Positions 53,636 through 63,991 of a stretch of 64,000 bases of DNA are shown here, in pieces. A program made the translations under genes and the position numbers. This DNA is from Bacteroidia bacterium. Its GTDB lineage: Bacteria; Bacteroidota; Bacteroidia; B-17B0; Aurantibacillaceae. The DNA lies in NCBI GenBank assembly GCA_026414605.1, contig JAOAIP010000041.1, positions 62,001 through 126,000 on the forward strand, written 5' to 3'. Within the stretch, counting starts at the first letter, position 1. The number at the start of each line of letters is the position of its first letter. The notes beneath the pieces were generated by a model. The model saw only the letters and a program-made list of their open reading frames with translations. It was not told where the DNA came from and made no database searches.

Positions 53636-56600
53636 ATGAAAAAAACATTTTTAAGTTTAGCAATACTATCTCATTTCATCAGTTTTTCTCAACAAGAATA
53701 TCTTCAATATAGAAGTAAAAACAATCCTCTCTATTGGAAAAATAGAAAGCCACACGCCGCCTATTGGCAACAAGATGTGCATTACAATATATATGCTACT
53801 CTCGATGATACCACAGATATAATCACTGGAAAAGAAGAAATCATTTATTGGAACAACTCGCCCGATCAATTAAAAGAATTGTTTTTCCATCTCTACAACA
53901 ACGCTCAATGCAAAGATTCTTATTTATCGGATTTGTATAAAAATAATCACATCCCTTTAAAATATGGTAAATACAGAGAAAAAAATTTAGGCACACAAGT
54001 TCTTCAAATTAAAATAAAAAGAAAGTACTCTTCTCATTGCGATTCCGTTATTCAAGTTAATCTATCCGATAATAATACAATGAAAGAAATGATCTATGTT
54101 GTTTGCGATACTATCTATAGCGAAAAAGAAATTACAAACTATGAAATAGATGGTACTATTTTGCGAGTTCCCTTGGATGTGCCACTTAAACCTAATGATT
54201 CCTTACAAATTGAAATTCATTTCAAAACTTACTTTGATAAAGAAGCCATTCGTAATAGAATGAAAATGTTTGAATCTTTTGGCTACAAGCATTATGATAT
54301 TGTGCATTGGTATCCTCGTTTAGCCGTTTATGATCACAAAATGAAATGGGACACTCAACAACACCTTGACCACGAATTTTACGGCGACTTTGGATCTTAT
54401 TATGTAGAATTACGTTTGCCCGAACATTATATTTTAGATGGCACAGGCATTATGATTAATGAAAACGAAGTACTACCAAAAGATTTGCGTCAAAAATTAG
54501 ATTTTTCTAACTTCAAAAACAAGCCATTTAATTCCCCACCATCTGAAATTATTAAACCATCTGGTAAATACAAAACTTGGAAATTTAGTGCTATTAATGT
54601 TCACGATGTGGCTTATACTGCTGATCCTACTTACCGCATTGATGAAAAAATATACAATGGTATTCGTTGCATCGCATTAGTTCAAGAACCACACGCGGCT
54701 GGTTGGTTGAATGCTACCGATTATATGACCAAAATCATTGCCACAAATAGCAAAAACATTGGACCTTATCATTATCCAAAAATGATTTGTGCAGACGCCC
54801 AAGATGGAATGGAATATCCTATGCTAACACTGGATGGTGGCTTTGATCCTTTTTATAGAACCCTTCTCATTCACGAAATGACACACAATTGGTTTTTTGG
54901 AATGGTCGGAAGTAACGAAACTTATCGTGCTTTTTTGGATGAAGGTTTTACACAATTTTATACTGCAGACACTTATCAACAAATTGACGGACCTTTTTCA
55001 TTTAATCATTTGCCACAAAATAAATATGAAAAAATTTCTTTTGAACCACTCAAAGAAATGGATGCATCTGTGTACAACCCTTATTATTCTTATGTTGTGA
55101 TACAACAATTAGATATGCCCTTAAATACTCATAGCGATGATTTTAACGGTGGAACAAGACACGGCGGTGGATATAGTTTAGTTTATTTCAAAACAGCCAC
55201 AATGCTCAAAAATCTTGAATACGTACTTGGTAGAAAACTCTTTGATGAAGCAATGCAATATTATTTTAATAAATGGAAATTTGCTCACCCTTATCCTGAA
55301 GATTTTAAGGAAGCCATTATTGAATACACAAAAATAGATTTAAATTGGTTCTTTGATCAATGGTTGGAAACAACAAAAACAATTGATTACAAAATTAGCA
55401 AAGTCAAAAAGATAGACGATGGTATCTATAAAATAACATTCAAACGTAAAGGTGAAATGCAGATGCCCATTGATTTTACTATTATTGATAAAAACGATTC
55501 TGCTCATCATTTTCATATACCAAATACTTGGTTTGTTAAACCCACACAAGCACAAGCACTTAATAGATGGATAGGTTGGGGACCAAAATTAAAACCTTCT
55601 TATACTACTACTGTAAATATCGGACCATCTAATAAAATCAAACAAGTTATTATTGATCCATCGTGTCGTCTTGCAGATGTTGATTGGACAAATAACATTT
55701 ATCCTTTTTCAACAGATATTAATTTTGATTGGAAAGTATACAAACCTATTAACTGGAAAAGTTATGATTTAAAACTCTTTCCTGCTCTGTGGTATAATGG
55801 TTACGATGGTATTAAAATTGGCATCAATCTTACAGGAGATTATTTGAAATACAAGCATATTATTGATGTCTGTTTTTACTTTAATACAGGTCTTGCTCAA
55901 AATTACTTAGATAGTTCAATATCCAAAAATAGTTTTTATCCTTTTTCTCTATTATTCAACTATAAAACAAGATTAAATTTTCTTGGTAAAGAAACTTATC
56001 TTTTTACAGACATTAGGCACATTGATGGTTTGAAATTAGCATCACTCGGATTTGAAAAATTCTTCAATAATAAACAAACACGAATATACCTCTATTACAA
56101 AGGAATGATAAGAGATCAACACAGAGATAGTATTTATTTACTTAATCCTTCATTATGGAGAATTAAGGCATTCAACGGGGCTTTTCATACCGGCATTGAA
56201 CACACTTATACAAGACCTTCTTTCACAGGATTATTTTCTTTAGATATTCGTGCATCAGCGTTTTCTATGTATTATGATTTTTCTTATATTCGTTTTCAAA
56301 ACATACATCGTCAAAAAATTGGTAAGTTTGATTTACATACAAGAATTTTTGGTCAATTTGGTGTTGGTAATTATATCCCTGGTGAATCTGCACTCTTTGT
56401 AGCAGGTGCTAATCCTGAAGAAATGATGGATAATAAATTTACTCGTTCAATGGGAATAATACCGCCTGATTGGGCAAAATTAGGACCTACCACTAATCAT
56501 TTTTCTTATGGTGGTGGCTTAAATTTAAGGGGATATAATGGTTATCTTTTACCTTATGTATGGAACCAAAATTTTATTGATTATGCGTTTGCTGGTTTAT

Positions 56601-56935
56601 CAGGTGCTTCTGTTAATGCAGAATTAGAATTTACTCGTTTATTTTCTTTTTTGAAAATCAAAAAACTGAATAATGCAATGAAATTACAACCTTATTTATT
56701 TGGAGATATTGGTGTTATAGATGTTGGTTATTCGCCTTCGTATATGAAAGCATCTGATATAATGGCAGATGCAGGTGCAGGTATTGCACTTACTATTTAT
56801 AAATGGGGACCCATCACACAAGTTAAACCTTTTACCATTCGTTTTGACGCACCATTATTTTTAAACAAACTTCCTTTTGCAGAAAAAGATTATTTTCAGT
56901 TTAGATGGCTAATAAGCGTAAACAGGGCGTTTTGA
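53636..56935 (+). CDS. Exported M1 metallopeptidase with C-terminal Omp85-like barrel
   Basis: 1099 aa. A signal peptide (MKKTFLSLAILSHFISF, cleavage near SQQ) is followed by an M1 aminopeptidase-like region with zinc site His413-Glu-Met-Thr-His417 and Glu436 eighteen residues later in AFLDEGF; a GxMEN-type motif is replaced by DGMEYPMLTLDGG. From about residue 700 to the end the sequence changes to alternating barrel strands with GGGLNLRGYNGY (about 960-971), FGDIGVIDVG, ADAGAGIALTI and a terminal RWLISVNRAF ending in Phe. These are features of the bacterial surface antigen (Omp85) barrel. Domain assignment of the C-terminus is my inference. Confidence 0.88.
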   Translation: MKKTFLSLAILSHFISFSQQEYLQYRSKNNPLYWKNRKPHAAYWQQDVHYNIYATLDDTTDIITGKEEIIYWNNSPDQLKELFFHLYNNAQCKDSYLSDLYKNNHIPLKYGKYREKNLGTQVLQIKIKRKYSSHCDSVIQVNLSDNNTMKEMIYVVCDTIYSEKEITNYEIDGTILRVPLDVPLKPNDSLQIEIHFKTYFDKEAIRNRMKMFESFGYKHYDIVHWYPRLAVYDHKMKWDTQQHLDHEFYGDFGSYYVELRLPEHYILDGTGIMINENEVLPKDLRQKLDFSNFKNKPFNSPPSEIIKPSGKYKTWKFSAINVHDVAYTADPTYRIDEKIYNGIRCIALVQEPHAAGWLNATDYMTKIIATNSKNIGPYHYPKMICADAQDGMEYPMLTLDGGFDPFYRTLLIHEMTHNWFFGMVGSNETYRAFLDEGFTQFYTADTYQQIDGPFSFNHLPQNKYEKISFEPLKEMDASVYNPYYSYVVIQQLDMPLNTHSDDFNGGTRHGGGYSLVYFKTATMLKNLEYVLGRKLFDEAMQYYFNKWKFAHPYPEDFKEAIIEYTKIDLNWFFDQWLETTKTIDYKISKVKKIDDGIYKITFKRKGEMQMPIDFTIIDKNDSAHHFHIPNTWFVKPTQAQALNRWIGWGPKLKPSYTTTVNIGPSNKIKQVIIDPSCRLADVDWTNNIYPFSTDINFDWKVYKPINWKSYDLKLFPALWYNGYDGIKIGINLTGDYLKYKHIIDVCFYFNTGLAQNYLDSSISKNSFYPFSLLFNYKTRLNFLGKETYLFTDIRHIDGLKLASLGFEKFFNNKQTRIYLYYKGMIRDQHRDSIYLLNPSLWRIKAFNGAFHTGIEHTYTRPSFTGLFSLDIRASAFSMYYDFSYIRFQNIHRQKIGKFDLHTRIFGQFGVGNYIPGESALFVAGANPEEMMDNKFTRSMGIIPPDWAKLGPTTNHFSYGGGLNLRGYNGYLLPYVWNQNFIDYAFAGLSGASVNAELEFTRLFSFLKIKKLNNAMKLQPYLFGDIGVIDVGYSPSYMKASDIMADAGAGIALTIYKWGPITQVKPFTIRFDAPLFLNKLPFAEKDYFQFRWLISVNRAF

Positions 56936-57546
56936 TATAATACTATTGCTCAATTTATTGATTCTGGTTAATTCATTAATAAACTTTTACTTTTATTATT
57001 CTAACTTAATTAAAATCAATCATTATTTGTTTTCATCCTTTTTAAAGAATTACCTTTAGAAAAATTTATATTATTTCAAACATCTCATCTTATACTTTTC
57101 AAGCAATATGCAATAACTCATTGTATCTAATCAACTTAAATTTTCAAAAATTTTTCCACAATAACATCCCATAACCTGTTCAAAAATTCTCTTAAAATTT
57201 TATTATTTCCTTTTGTTTAATTCAAAATTATTTTTTCGTAAAACTTTCTATGATTTATACAAGATATTTTTATCCTTTTCTTTATTTTTTAAATAATAAT
57301 TTATTAACATAAAATTAATTCAAATCGCTCTTATATTTTAATAACAAAATTTGTGGATAATTCTGTTAGTAAACTACAATTGTTCTAAATGTCTTTATTT
57401 TTCAATACTTTACAAAGCATATTATTTTGTACTTTTGTTGATGAATTTTTAATAATCAATTTTACAAGAAATATTTAAAAATTTTTTGAACACTACTAAC
57501 AACCTATTATTACTATTATAGTTTAAAAATTTAAAAAAGTATATTT
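56936..57546. other. Very AT-rich 611-bp gap with two DnaA-box-like 9-mers
   Basis: No gene is visible. TTTTCCACA (57152-57160) is one base from the DnaA box TTATCCACA and TGTGGATAA (57352-57360) is an exact box on the minus strand. The gap ends in a candidate nadA promoter, TACTTTTG at 57430-57437, which would leave a leader of about 105 nt. I see no riboswitch fold that I can name. Confidence 0.45.
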
Positions 57547-58485
57547 ATGAATACGAATGTAGAAATTGATTTGGTAGATGAAATTTTAAAACTAAAAAAG
57601 CAAAAGAATGCCGTTATATTAGCCCATTATTATCAAATGGGAGAAATTCAAGACATAGCCGATTTTATTGGAGATAGTTTGCAATTAGCACAAGCCGCAC
57701 AAAAAACAAATGCAGATATTATTTTGTTTGCAGGTGTGCATTTTATGGCCGAAACTGCCAAAATTTTAAATCCTGATAAAAAAGTTATTATCCCTGATAT
57801 GAACGCTGGATGCTCGTTAGCCGACTCTTGTCCCGTTGATAAATTTTCTGAATTTATTCAACAACATCCTGATGCTGTTGTGATTTCTTATATTAATTGC
57901 ACTGCCGAAGTAAAAGCCCTTTCGGATATTATTTGTACCAGTAGTAATGCAGTAAAAATTGTTGAAAGTATTCCAAAATATAAGCCCATCATCTTTGCAC
58001 CTGATAAGAATTTAGGAAGATATATTATCAAAAAAACAGGAAGAGATATGATTTTGTGGAATGGTGTGTGTGAAGTACACGAAAAATTTTCATTACAAAA
58101 GATATTACAATTAAAAACACAACATCCCGATGCCTTGCTTATTGCTCATCCTGAATGCGAAGAAGATGTTTTGAATTATGCTGATTTTATTGGAAGTACA
58201 TCTGCTTTATTGAATTATGTAAAAACAAGTGATGCTCAAAAATTTATTGTAGCCACCGAAACAGGCATTTTACATCAAATGCAAAAATATTGTCCTGATA
58301 AAACATTTATACCTGCACCACCTAATAATACCTGTGCTTGTAACGAATGTCCTTATATGAAATTAAATACACTTGAAAAAATTTACACAGCATTGAAAGA
58401 AGAACAACCCGAAATAATAATGAGTAATGAACTTATTGAAAAATCTAAAAAATCATTACTGCGAATGTTAGAATTATCAAAATAA
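57547..58485 (+). CDS. nadA: Quinolinate synthase A
   Basis: 312 aa. A [4Fe-4S] enzyme that condenses iminoaspartate with dihydroxyacetone phosphate in de novo NAD synthesis. Seen: [20 protein letters not shown], the conserved DNMNAGC-like segment ([13 protein letters not shown]), [20 protein letters not shown] and [20 protein letters not shown], together providing the three cluster cysteines. No nadB or nadC lies next to it. It heads a run of four tightly packed genes. Confidence 0.96.
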   Translation: MNTNVEIDLVDEILKLKKQKNAVILAHYYQMGEIQDIADFIGDSLQLAQAAQKTNADIILFAGVHFMAETAKILNPDKKVIIPDMNAGCSLADSCPVDKFSEFIQQHPDAVVISYINCTAEVKALSDIICTSSNAVKIVESIPKYKPIIFAPDKNLGRYIIKKTGRDMILWNGVCEVHEKFSLQKILQLKTQHPDALLIAHPECEEDVLNYADFIGSTSALLNYVKTSDAQKFIVATETGILHQMQKYCPDKTFIPAPPNNTCACNECPYMKLNTLEKIYTALKEEQPEIIMSNELIEKSKKSLLRMLELSK

Positions 58486-58491
58486 TTGCAG

Positions 58492-60174
58492 ATGAAAAAG
58501 ATTTTAATAATAATTATTTCTTTACTTAATATCTTTGTTTTTGCACAAAAAAAAGATGGCTTTGTTCAATTTAAATATCCTGATGGAAAGATTGCTTCTG
58601 AAGGTTATCTAAAAGATGGAAAACCCGATGGTTATTGGAAAAATTATTATCAAAATGGAAAAATTAAAAACGAAGGAAATAGAAAAAATTTTTTATTGGA
58701 TAGTATATGGAAATTTTATGATACAGATGGAAAATTAGTCAAAACAATAGAATACAAGCAAGATAAAAAAAATGGTTGGCTAAAAGAATACGATACAAGT
58801 GGTGTAGTTATATTCAAACAAAAATATAATAACGACATTCCTGTTGATACGGCTTATTATTACTATACAACAGGACAATTAAAAAAAATCATTCCTTATC
58901 AAAAAGGAAAAGCCAATGGAGTATTTTATGAATTTGACAAGGACTCTGTGATTATTGCTGTTGGAGAATATCAAAATGGCTTTTTATTGAAATATGAAAA
59001 AATCAATCAAAAAGACGAAAAAGGACAAAAGCAAGGTGTATGGAAAGAATTTTATGCAGATGGTAAAGTCAAAAAAGAAGTAGATTATAGAGATAATAAA
59101 ATTAATGGTTATGTCAAAGAATACGACAAAAAAGGTAATTTAGTAAATGCAGAAAAATATTCTTTTGGAAAAAAAATTGAAAACCCAAAAGAATTCGCAT
59201 CTGTAGATATGTATAGAGATTATTATGAAGATGGCACATTAAAATACGAAGGACCTTACGTTAAGGGCTATCCTGTTGGAACACATTATCATTATATTAA
59301 AGTGTTTAGATGCGACTCTACACTTATTCCAAGAGACGATACATCAGATGTTTATATTAAAAAACAAGTGTGTAAAAATAAACCTCTGCCCGATTCTGCT
59401 TTTGTTTATGAAAACAATGTTCTTGTAGAAAAAGGACCTATTGATAGTTTGAGAAATCGTCAAGGAATATGGTATGAATATTATTATTCAGGAGAATTGC
59501 GTGGAAAAGGAAAATACAAAAACAATGTCAAAGTAGGAGAATGGACGTATTATTATCCTGATGGAAAAATAGAACAAAAAGGCAAATACACCAATGGAAA
59601 ACCCGATGGACAATGGATTTGGTATTATCCTAATGGAACTATTTTAAGAGAAGAAAATTACATTAAAGGTAAAAGAGATGGAGAATTTAAGGACTACACA
59701 GAAGATGGAAAAATACTAACAGCGGGCTTATACATTGATGATAATAAAGAAGGTTTGTGGATATATGAATTACCTAACTATAAAGTAATTGGAAAATATA
59801 CCAATGGAAACCCCGATAGCACTTGGATTTCATACTATATGCCTTCAGGCAAAGTACGATTCAAAGGAAACTTTATCAATGGCGATCCTGATGGTGTTCA
59901 TTATTGGTATTATGAAAATGGTAATAAAATGATGTTTGGTCCTTATCAAGGTGGAGTAAAAAATGGAGAATGGAAATTTTTTGATGAAGAAGGACATAAC
60001 TATCTCAATATTACTTATGAAAATGACATTGAAGTAAAATGGATGGGACAACCTATCATTCCTACTTATGAAGACGCAATGAAAGTATATGAAACCATTT
60101 TAGAAAATTCAAAAAAATATCAAGAGTTATTAAAAAAGAAAAAAGAAAATAATTCAAATGAGTATTCCGAATAA
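58492..60174 (+). CDS. Exported MORN_2/YwqK-type repeat protein
   Basis: 560 aa from ATG 58492, 6 bp after the nadA stop. The signal peptide (MKKILIIIISLLNIFVFAQ) is followed by about 20 repeats of roughly 22 residues built on the pattern Y-x-DGK-x-x-x-E-G-x-Y-x-x-G-K-x-DG-x-W-x-x-Y, as in KYTNGKPDGQWIWYYPNG and KGKRDGEFKDY. Such proteins are often named YwqK family antitoxin, but no toxin partner is visible and the repeats are widespread, so that label is not supported here. The repeats probably form an elongated beta structure in the envelope. Its end overlaps the kinase start by 17 bp. Confidence 0.88.
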   Translation: MKKILIIIISLLNIFVFAQKKDGFVQFKYPDGKIASEGYLKDGKPDGYWKNYYQNGKIKNEGNRKNFLLDSIWKFYDTDGKLVKTIEYKQDKKNGWLKEYDTSGVVIFKQKYNNDIPVDTAYYYYTTGQLKKIIPYQKGKANGVFYEFDKDSVIIAVGEYQNGFLLKYEKINQKDEKGQKQGVWKEFYADGKVKKEVDYRDNKINGYVKEYDKKGNLVNAEKYSFGKKIENPKEFASVDMYRDYYEDGTLKYEGPYVKGYPVGTHYHYIKVFRCDSTLIPRDDTSDVYIKKQVCKNKPLPDSAFVYENNVLVEKGPIDSLRNRQGIWYEYYYSGELRGKGKYKNNVKVGEWTYYYPDGKIEQKGKYTNGKPDGQWIWYYPNGTILREENYIKGKRDGEFKDYTEDGKILTAGLYIDDNKEGLWIYELPNYKVIGKYTNGNPDSTWISYYMPSGKVRFKGNFINGDPDGVHYWYYENGNKMMFGPYQGGVKNGEWKFFDEEGHNYLNITYENDIEVKWMGQPIIPTYEDAMKVYETILENSKKYQELLKKKKENNSNEYSE

Positions 60175-62338
60175 ACCTATAAATATACAAGAATTTAAGA
60201 ATGTTTTTAAGGACATTCCTTTTCTCATTTTAAATAAAAAAGAGATTGTTTTTATCAACAGTAAAGCAAAAAAAATTTTGTGCATTACAAATAAAAACAA
60301 AGAAGAAATACATTCTCTTTTGTATAATAATGTCAATAAGAAAAAACACGAAACAAAAATTACTTGCAATAACAAAGAAATAAAATTAATCTACCAAAAA
60401 AATAAAGATCATTATTTTGTATTTATTGAAGATTTGACCAAACAAAAAGAACAAGAAAAAAATATAAAAACACAATTAAAACTATTTAATGACATATTTG
60501 AAAATTTGCCTGTTGGTATTTTATTACACGATTATGGAAAACTAAAGTATGTCAATAAAGAAGGAAAAAGAATCATTGGAACATCTGATAAGAAAAAATA
60601 CTACAATTTTAATCTACTAAACTTTCTCTATATTGACAAAGAAAAACAAAAAGCCATAAATCGTATAAAGAAAGTATATGTTGAAAAAAAATTACCACCC
60701 ATTATCTATCATATTAAAGATTTTAAAAACAAAGAAAAGATTATAGAATTAACAGCATTATTGTTTTTTGATGAAAAAAATCAGCCACTCTCTTTACTAA
60801 TTGTTCAAGACAAAACAGAAGAATTAAAAAAACAACAATTAGAAATTGAAACACAATTAAAAATTCAAGAAAATAAATTGTTGAAAAAACAAAATGAAGA
60901 AAAAGAAAAGTTATTACAAGAATTAAAGTCAACACATAATCAACTTATTAATACTATCAACTATTCCGATTATTTATTTTGGATAACCGATAATAAGTTA
61001 AATATACAATTGTTCAATCAAGCATTCAAAGATTATTGTTTAAGATATTACAATGTAAAATTAAAAGGCGGAGAAAATACACTTGATTTACAAAAAATAA
61101 TGAATGAACAAGAACCTTCAACTGCAACTACAAGACAAAGAGTACTTAAAGAGATATTACAAACTAAATCTGATTATTCCTATGAAATTAGTCATTTTGA
61201 TAAGACACTTAAAAAAACAAGAATCTACAAAATAACCTTTAAGCCCTACATTGACGAATCTAATACACTACAAAACTTTTATTGTTTTGGTCACGAAATC
61301 ACTGAAAAATACGAGTTTCTTCAACAAATAGAAAGTCAGGCATTAAAACTCAATACCATTATTCAACACAGCCCTATTTATTTGTGGTCATTAAATCAAA
61401 ATTATGAACTTGTTTTATTTAATAACAAGTATGAAAATTTAATAGAGTTTCTTTATGGCGAAAAACCTGTAGTAGGAAAAAAATTAACTCGTGGAAAATT
61501 TGAGAAAAATAAGGACTTAATAGAAACATTAAATTATCATTACGAAAAAGCATTCAATGGTTCAAATGAAAATTTTAAACTTAATTATGAATTAGAAAAC
61601 GGTCAAAAAATTACTTTAGATGTGAATTTATTTCCCATCGTAGTAAATAATCAAATTAAAGAAATAGCAGGCATAGCCACAGATATAACAGCAGAAATTG
61701 AAAAGCAAAATCAATTACAAACTTTATTGTATGAAAATGAAGTATTAATGAAAGAAATTCATCATAGAATTAAAAACAATCTACAAGTCATTTCCAGTAT
61801 GCTCAATTTACAAATACAAAATGAAGAAAATACTCAAATTCAAAACGTCTTGAAAGATACTCAAAACCGTGTTTATTCAATGGCAATTATTCATCAAACG
61901 CTTTATCAAAACAAAAATTATTCTACCATTAATGTATCTGCTACTATTCTATTTTTGATACAAAACATTTTGTATTCTTTTAATAGAACAGATATTGAAA
62001 TAGAATCCGATATTGAAGAAATTATTTTAGATGTAAATATGGCTATTCCTATTGCACTTATCATTAATGAAGCCATTACAAATGTTCTAAAATATGCTTT
62101 TCCCGAAAACTTTACTATGTCAAAGAAAGTATTTATTCAACTAAAACGAAAAGATTTTTCCATTGAATTATCAATTAAAGATAATGGCATAGGTATAGAT
62201 AAAAAAATGATTCAACAACTTTCAAATGTTGGATTTTCTATTATCAAAGCATTGGCTGAACAAATCAATGCTCAACTTTTTATATATTCTGAAAAAAATC
62301 AAGGCACAGAAATTAAATTACTAATTCCATTATTGTAA
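60158..62338 (+). CDS. Cytoplasmic multi-PAS sensor histidine kinase, HisKA_2 type
   Basis: 726 aa with no membrane segment or signal peptide. About four PAS-like modules precede the catalytic core: about 1-100 (weak), 100-215, 255-385 (FWITDNKLNIQLFNQAF) and 390-520 (LWSLNQNYELVLFNNKYENL), with a coiled coil at about 215-255. The core has MKEIHHRIKNNLQVISSMLN (phospho-acceptor at His535/536), N-box IALIINEAITNVLKYAF and D-box IKDNGIGID. The glycine-rich G2 box is degenerate (LSNVGFSIIKAL). It begins inside the end of the MORN_2 gene. No response regulator is adjacent; orphan regulators at 32267 and 46186 are possible partners. Confidence 0.9.
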   Translation: MSIPNKPINIQEFKNVFKDIPFLILNKKEIVFINSKAKKILCITNKNKEEIHSLLYNNVNKKKHETKITCNNKEIKLIYQKNKDHYFVFIEDLTKQKEQEKNIKTQLKLFNDIFENLPVGILLHDYGKLKYVNKEGKRIIGTSDKKKYYNFNLLNFLYIDKEKQKAINRIKKVYVEKKLPPIIYHIKDFKNKEKIIELTALLFFDEKNQPLSLLIVQDKTEELKKQQLEIETQLKIQENKLLKKQNEEKEKLLQELKSTHNQLINTINYSDYLFWITDNKLNIQLFNQAFKDYCLRYYNVKLKGGENTLDLQKIMNEQEPSTATTRQRVLKEILQTKSDYSYEISHFDKTLKKTRIYKITFKPYIDESNTLQNFYCFGHEITEKYEFLQQIESQALKLNTIIQHSPIYLWSLNQNYELVLFNNKYENLIEFLYGEKPVVGKKLTRGKFEKNKDLIETLNYHYEKAFNGSNENFKLNYELENGQKITLDVNLFPIVVNNQIKEIAGIATDITAEIEKQNQLQTLLYENEVLMKEIHHRIKNNLQVISSMLNLQIQNEENTQIQNVLKDTQNRVYSMAIIHQTLYQNKNYSTINVSATILFLIQNILYSFNRTDIEIESDIEEIILDVNMAIPIALIINEAITNVLKYAFPENFTMSKKVFIQLKRKDFSIELSIKDNGIGIDKKMIQQLSNVGFSIIKALAEQINAQLFIYSEKNQGTEIKLLIPLL

Positions 62339-62345
62339 ATTAAAG

Positions 62346-63983
62346 ATGAATATTCGTAATTGTTTTTTTATTTTTCTCACGTGTTTCGTTTTTGCCTATA
62401 AAATTTCTTTCTCACAAATACTTTTTTCTTTTCCCATTGATACTATTGATATTACTGGAAACTTTGGCGAAATAAGAAACAAACATTTCCACCAAGGCAT
62501 AGATTTTTCTACAAAAGGAAAAGAAAACTATCCCGTCAAAAGCATTGATGATGGCTATGTGTATCGCATTAAAATAAGTCCTTATGGATATGGAAAAGTA
62601 ATGTATATTCATCATTCATCTGGATTACTTTCTGTGTATGCACACTTAAATTCTTTTTCAGATAAAATACAATCTCTCGTAACAAAATACCAAATGCAAA
62701 ATCAAATTAATGAATTAGATGTGCTCTTAAAAGCCGATTCTATTAAGGTTAAAAAAAATGAAATCATTGCTTTTTCAGGAAATACAGGCACTTCATCAGG
62801 TCCTCATTTACATTTTGAAATAAGAGATGAACTTACAGAAATTCCAATAAACCCTCTGTTTTATTTTCCCATTCAGGATACCACAAAACCTGTTGTTGAA
62901 CACATTCTATTCTACAATTTATCAGACACTATATCACCATCGCCCATACTATCTACATTTACAAAAATCAAAGACACACTGTTACTTCCACCTATTTTTG
63001 CTGTGGCGTTTTCTGGCTACGATAAAATGTATCCAAAAGGCAACCCTAATAATATCTACAAAGTTCAAATTTTTTTGGACAATCAAAAAATCTATCAACA
63101 CTGCTTGCAACACATTACTTTTGATAACACAATGTATGTGGAATATTATTCCGAAAAAATAAAAAACAAAATTGTTCAAAAATGTTTTGCTCCTCATTTA
63201 TATCCTACATACTTTTATGACACCCTTGTTAATAAAGGCAGAATAATACTTTCAGACACAAATTACCATCAACTTAAACTCATCTTTTGCGATGAAAAAG
63301 AAAATTGTATTGAAAAAAAATTCATTATCAAGACAAAGCATACACCAAAATATAAATCTATTAAAACAAATTCTCTTATTTTATGCACACAATCAAACAC
63401 TATCAAACATCCTTATTTTGAAATTTTTATTCCCGAAAAATCTTTATTCAACGACCTCAATGCAAATTTTGTATTTAATGAAAAACTAAAAAAAATTCAA
63501 TGGACGTATTCTCAATCAATAACACTGAAATATCCCGCAATCCTCAAAATACACCATCATTTCAATAACAACGAATTAAAAAAATCCGTTTTAGTAAGTG
63601 GTAACAAATTTTATTCTCCTGAAAATTTTGACTCTCAAACCATCACTTTCAAAGTCAACGAATTAAACGATTATTATTTACTTGTAGATAATACTCCTCC
63701 ACTTGTAAAACCCTTGTCATTCAACAAAAAGAAAAAAGGTATTATTCTTAATCAACACACACCTAATTTATTTTTTCAAATAAAAGATAACACCAAAATA
63801 CAAAGCATTAAAACGTATTTTAATAATCAGTTTTGCATATCCTATTTTTATGGCACAAAGCATCTTTTGAAAGTAGAACTACCCAATGAACTCATAGCCA
63901 CCGATGAAAATTTTATTCAAATCATCATTACCGATATTGCAGGGAATACTACTCACAAGACCTACAAAATTATCCTTAAATAA
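62346..63983 (+). CDS. M23 (LytM-type) metallopeptidase, exported
   Basis: 545 aa. A signal peptide ends near ISFSQ. The LytM domain occupies about residues 25-175: ITGNFGEIRNKHFHQGIDFS gives the first zinc ligands (HxxxD), VMYIHHSSGLLSVYAHLNS the next, and GTSSGPHLHFEIRD the final HxH, so it can be an active peptidoglycan endopeptidase. A 50-residue insert between YAHL and the end of the domain is predicted helical. The long C-terminal region has beta-sandwich character without a named domain. It starts 7 bp after the kinase stop, completing the nadA-ywqK-kinase-M23 run. Confidence 0.9.
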   Translation: MNIRNCFFIFLTCFVFAYKISFSQILFSFPIDTIDITGNFGEIRNKHFHQGIDFSTKGKENYPVKSIDDGYVYRIKISPYGYGKVMYIHHSSGLLSVYAHLNSFSDKIQSLVTKYQMQNQINELDVLLKADSIKVKKNEIIAFSGNTGTSSGPHLHFEIRDELTEIPINPLFYFPIQDTTKPVVEHILFYNLSDTISPSPILSTFTKIKDTLLLPPIFAVAFSGYDKMYPKGNPNNIYKVQIFLDNQKIYQHCLQHITFDNTMYVEYYSEKIKNKIVQKCFAPHLYPTYFYDTLVNKGRIILSDTNYHQLKLIFCDEKENCIEKKFIIKTKHTPKYKSIKTNSLILCTQSNTIKHPYFEIFIPEKSLFNDLNANFVFNEKLKKIQWTYSQSITLKYPAILKIHHHFNNNELKKSVLVSGNKFYSPENFDSQTITFKVNELNDYYLLVDNTPPLVKPLSFNKKKKGIILNQHTPNLFFQIKDNTKIQSIKTYFNNQFCISYFYGTKHLLKVELPNELIATDENFIQIIITDIAGNTTHKTYKIILK

Positions 63984-63991
63984 CAATTTAG

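Noticed and set aside
58492-60174. Toxin-antitoxin pair based on the YwqK antitoxin label
   Set aside because: No small toxin gene is adjacent; the neighbours are nadA and a histidine kinase, and the repeat family is broad.
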